From assembly GCA_955652715.1 (NCBI GenBank), contig CATPBS010000333.1, positions 1 to 7,697 of the forward strand: a stretch of DNA of 7,697 bases. The letters run 5' to 3'. The position numbers and the translations under genes were made by a program. This DNA comes from an uncultured Candidatus Udaeobacter sp. Lineage in GTDB: Bacteria; Verrucomicrobiota; Verrucomicrobiia; Chthoniobacterales; UBA10450. This document shows positions 5,300 to 7,697 of this stretch, piece after piece. The notes under the pieces were generated by a model. The model made no database searches, was not told the DNA's origin, and saw nothing but the letters and a program-made list of their open reading frames with translations. How positions within the stretch are numbered: the stretch's first letter is position 1; each line of letters begins with the position of its first letter.

Positions 5300-7697
5300 A
5301 TGCGCTCGTTCCAATTTCATCCCGCGGTCGCGCGGTGGTTCGAAGAAACGTTTGGATCACCAACCGAACCGCAGGTGCGTGGCTGGCCCGCAATCCAATC
5401 CGGCCGGCATGTACTGATTTCCGCGCCGACAGGTTCCGGCAAAACGCTGGCGGCGTTTCTTGCTTCGCTCGATGCGCTTTTTCGCGAAGGCGCCAAGGGT
5501 GATTTGCCGGACGAAACTCAAGTCGTTTACGTCTCCCCGCTCAAAGCGCTGAGTAACGATATCCGCAAAAACCTTCAGGAGCCGCTCGCTGGAATTCGCG
5601 GGTTGTTGCACGAAACAAATGGCCGCGAGATTAATGTGCGCGCCGAAGTGCGCACTGGGGATACAACTGCTGCCCAACGCCAGGCGCTCGTCAAAAAGCC
5701 GCCACACATTCTAGTCACCACGCCGGAATCCCTCTATCTGTTGCTCACTTCGGAATCGGGCCGGCGGATGTTGAGCGCGGCGCGCACGCTCATCATCGAC
5801 GAGATTCACGCGGTGGTGGACGACCGGCGCGGCGCGCATCTCGCCTTGAGCGTCGAACGTCTGGCCGTTTTAACGAAAAATCCCCTTCAGCGAATCGGTT
5901 TATCTGCGACACAAAAGCCGATCGAGGAAGTAGCGCGATTTTTAGTCGGCACTCGTGCAGTAGACCATGCCGGCAATCCTGATTGCGAAATCATCGACAT
6001 CGGCCATCGCCGCGAATTGGATCTCCGCATTGAGCTCCCCGGTTCGCCGCTTGAAGCGGTGATGTCGAATGAAGTGTGGGAGGAAATCTATCGTCGGTTA
6101 GCGGAATTGATCCAGGCGCATCGGACCACTTTGGTTTTCGTCAATACGCGCCGGATGGCCGAGCGGGTGACGCATCACCTGAGCGAACTGCTCCGCGCGG
6201 ATGCGGTCACATCGCATCACGGAAGTCTTTCTGCGAAACTGCGCCTCGACGCGGAAGATCGATTGAAGCGCGGCGAATTGAAAGCGCTCGTTGCCACGGC
6301 TTCACTCGAGTTGGGCATCGATATCGGCTCGGTTGATCTCGTCTGCCAGCTTGGCACGACGCGGTCCATTGCGAGCCTGCTGCAACGCGTTGGTCGCGCC
6401 GACCACAAACGCGGCGGTTTGCCGAAGGGCCGTATCTTTCCCTTGAGCCGGGATGAACTGGTCGAATGCGCGGCGTTACTTCATTGTGTCCGCGGTGGCG
6501 AGCTCGATCGTCTCAGTATTCCGGAAAAACCGCTTGATGTGCTGTCCCAGCAAATCGTCGCTGCGGCTTCCAGCGAGGATTGGGATGAAAATGCTTTGTT
6601 CGAGCTTGTCCGTTCAGCTTGGCCGTATCGAAATCTTACTCGCGACGAGTTCGACGGCGTCGTCAAAATGCTTGCGGAAGGGTTTAGCACGAAGCGCGGT
6701 CGCCGCGCGGCGTTGATTCATCACGATGCGGTCAATCACCGTTTGCGCGGGCGGCGCGGCGCCCGACTCGTCGCCCTGACCTCTGGTGGCGCGATCCCCG
6801 ACAATGCTGATTATCGGGTAATTCTCGAACCTTCGGAAACTTTCGTCGGCACAGTTAACGAGGACTTTGCCGTTGAAAGCCTCGCGGGCGACATCTTTCA
6901 GCTGGGCAATGCGTCTTGGCGAATTTTGCGCATCAACTCCGGCGTCGTCCGCGTTGAAGATGCCAAAGGTCAGCCGCCAGGAATTCCATTTTGGCTCGGC
7001 GAAGCTCCGGCGCGTACATCGGAGTTATCCAAAGCTGTATCGGATTTGCGGATCGAAATCCAAAAGAGACTCACTGATGGACAAAATCCCAGTCAATGGC
7101 TCGCCCACGAAATGCAGTTGCCGGCTGAGGCTGCTGAACAGTTGCGCGAGTATTTCGCTGACGCTTACCGGTCGCTTGGGGCAATTCCGTCACAGCAAAC
7201 TCTGGTGATGGAGCGTTTCTTCGATGAGTCGGGCGGGATGCAACTCGTTTTGCACGCGCCTTTCGGCAGCCGAATCAATCGCGCTTGGGGTCTTGCACTG
7301 AGAAAACGTTTTTGTCGCTCGTTTAATTTTGAACTGCAGGCAGCAGCCACGGACGACGCCATTGTGATTTCGCTCGGGACTCAGCATTCGTTTCCTCTGG
7401 AAGAGGTTTTTCGTTATCTCAATTCCAAAACGGTTCGCGACCTGCTCGTTCAAGCTTTGCTTGATGCGCCCATGTTCACCATTCGGTGGCGCTGGAACGC
7501 AACCCGCTCTCTCGCAGTACCCCGGTTTCGAAGCGGCGCAAAAATCGCCGCGCCGCTGCAGCGCATGGAAGCGGAAAATATTTTGGCCGCAGTGTTCCCA
7601 GACCAGCTTGCCTGCCTGGAGCACATTGTTGGCGACCGTGAATTTCCAGATCACCCACTGGTTAAACAGACCGTTGATGATTGTCTGACTGAAGCGA
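5300..7697 (+). CDS. lhr: Lhr-type superfamily 2 DEAD/DEAH-box helicase (3' end outside window)
   Basis: At least 799 residues, open to the last base; the stop codon lies beyond the window. It is an ATP-dependent 3'-5' nucleic-acid helicase of the Lhr group, presumably acting in DNA repair. First RecA lobe: PTEPQ (21-25), Walker A APTGSGKT (42-49), SPLKAL (79-84), TPESL (141-145), DEIH (167-170) and SAT (202-204). Second lobe: LVFVNTR (278-284), HHGSL (306-310), [12 protein letters not shown] (332-343) and QRVGRADH (362-369). The Lhr-specific parts follow: [18 protein letters not shown] (377-394), a winged-helix region, [11 protein letters not shown] (535-545) with the conserved Trp540, and the DEAD-associated domain from about 630 with [26 protein letters not shown] (638-663). 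The family core is roughly 850 residues and full-length forms reach about 1,500, so the total length cannot be told. Motif VI has Asp368 where Gly is common. No ligase or metallophosphoesterase partner is visible. The start at 5300 was chosen for its ribosome site; 5276 is the alternative. Confidence 0.92.
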   Translation, partial: MRSFQFHPAVARWFEETFGSPTEPQVRGWPAIQSGRHVLISAPTGSGKTLAAFLASLDALFREGAKGDLPDETQVVYVSPLKALSNDIRKNLQEPLAGIRGLLHETNGREINVRAEVRTGDTTAAQRQALVKKPPHILVTTPESLYLLLTSESGRRMLSAARTLIIDEIHAVVDDRRGAHLALSVERLAVLTKNPLQRIGLSATQKPIEEVARFLVGTRAVDHAGNPDCEIIDIGHRRELDLRIELPGSPLEAVMSNEVWEEIYRRLAELIQAHRTTLVFVNTRRMAERVTHHLSELLRADAVTSHHGSLSAKLRLDAEDRLKRGELKALVATASLELGIDIGSVDLVCQLGTTRSIASLLQRVGRADHKRGGLPKGRIFPLSRDELVECAALLHCVRGGELDRLSIPEKPLDVLSQQIVAAASSEDWDENALFELVRSAWPYRNLTRDEFDGVVKMLAEGFSTKRGRRAALIHHDAVNHRLRGRRGARLVALTSGGAIPDNADYRVILEPSETFVGTVNEDFAVESLAGDIFQLGNASWRILRINSGVVRVEDAKGQPPGIPFWLGEAPARTSELSKAVSDLRIEIQKRLTDGQNPSQWLAHEMQLPAEAAEQLREYFADAYRSLGAIPSQQTLVMERFFDESGGMQLVLHAPFGSRINRAWGLALRKRFCRSFNFELQAAATDDAIVISLGTQHSFPLEEVFRYLNSKTVRDLLVQALLDAPMFTIRWRWNATRSLAVPRFRSGAKIAAPLQRMEAENILAAVFPDQLACLEHIVGDREFPDHPLVKQTVDDCLTEA

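Noticed and set aside
6076..7688. Several 60-154 codon frames on both strands inside the helicase region
   Set aside because: The helicase frame is continuous from 5276 to the end of the window with all SF2 motifs, so these are shadows. The helicase has no stop in the window, which makes the smaller frames look more prominent than they are.

Overview
The window looks like ordinary chromosome from a Gram-negative, moderately GC-rich bacterium. The gene content fits a soil verrucomicrobial (Spartobacteria/Chthoniobacterales-like) genome. The signs are a DUF1844 protein with a long Pro/Ala/Glu tail, an mlaEFD-type operon whose MlaD ends in a PWRLIWPTTK stretch, weak use of Shine-Dalgarno sites, and spacers built from degenerate 8-nt repeats. 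The lineage is inferred from general familiarity, not from a search; Acidobacteriota or another soil phylum is possible.

Layout: a DUF1844 gene (5-442, +) converges on a minus-strand three-gene operon, mlaE (3100-2279), mlaF (2282-1494) and mlaD (1513-491). The operon genes overlap by 4 and 20 bases. Together they should form an inner-membrane MCE-type ABC lipid transporter: permease, ATPase and substrate-binding ring. A 220-bp divergent spacer (3101-3320) holds a striking array of about 8-nt degenerate repeats and a long imperfect inverted repeat. The plus strand then carries an exported plant-type (Ntn-hydrolase) L-asparaginase/isoaspartyl peptidase (3321-4406), a second octamer-repeat spacer with an 11-bp inverted repeat, a GT2 glycosyltransferase of the dolichyl/polyprenyl-phosphate glucosyltransferase type (4483-5232), and a large Lhr-type superfamily 2 helicase (from 5300) that runs off the window without a stop codon.

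The three plus-strand genes have no obvious shared pathway and are separated by 67-76 bp spacers. I see no tRNA, rRNA, CRISPR array, insertion sequence, phage gene or recognisable defence or biosynthetic cluster, and no convincing undescribed multi-gene system. The parts most worth a second look are the two octamer-repeat spacers that bracket the asparaginase gene, the palindrome that supplies the stop codon of the glycosyltransferase, and a low-complexity insertion inside the MCE domain of MlaD.
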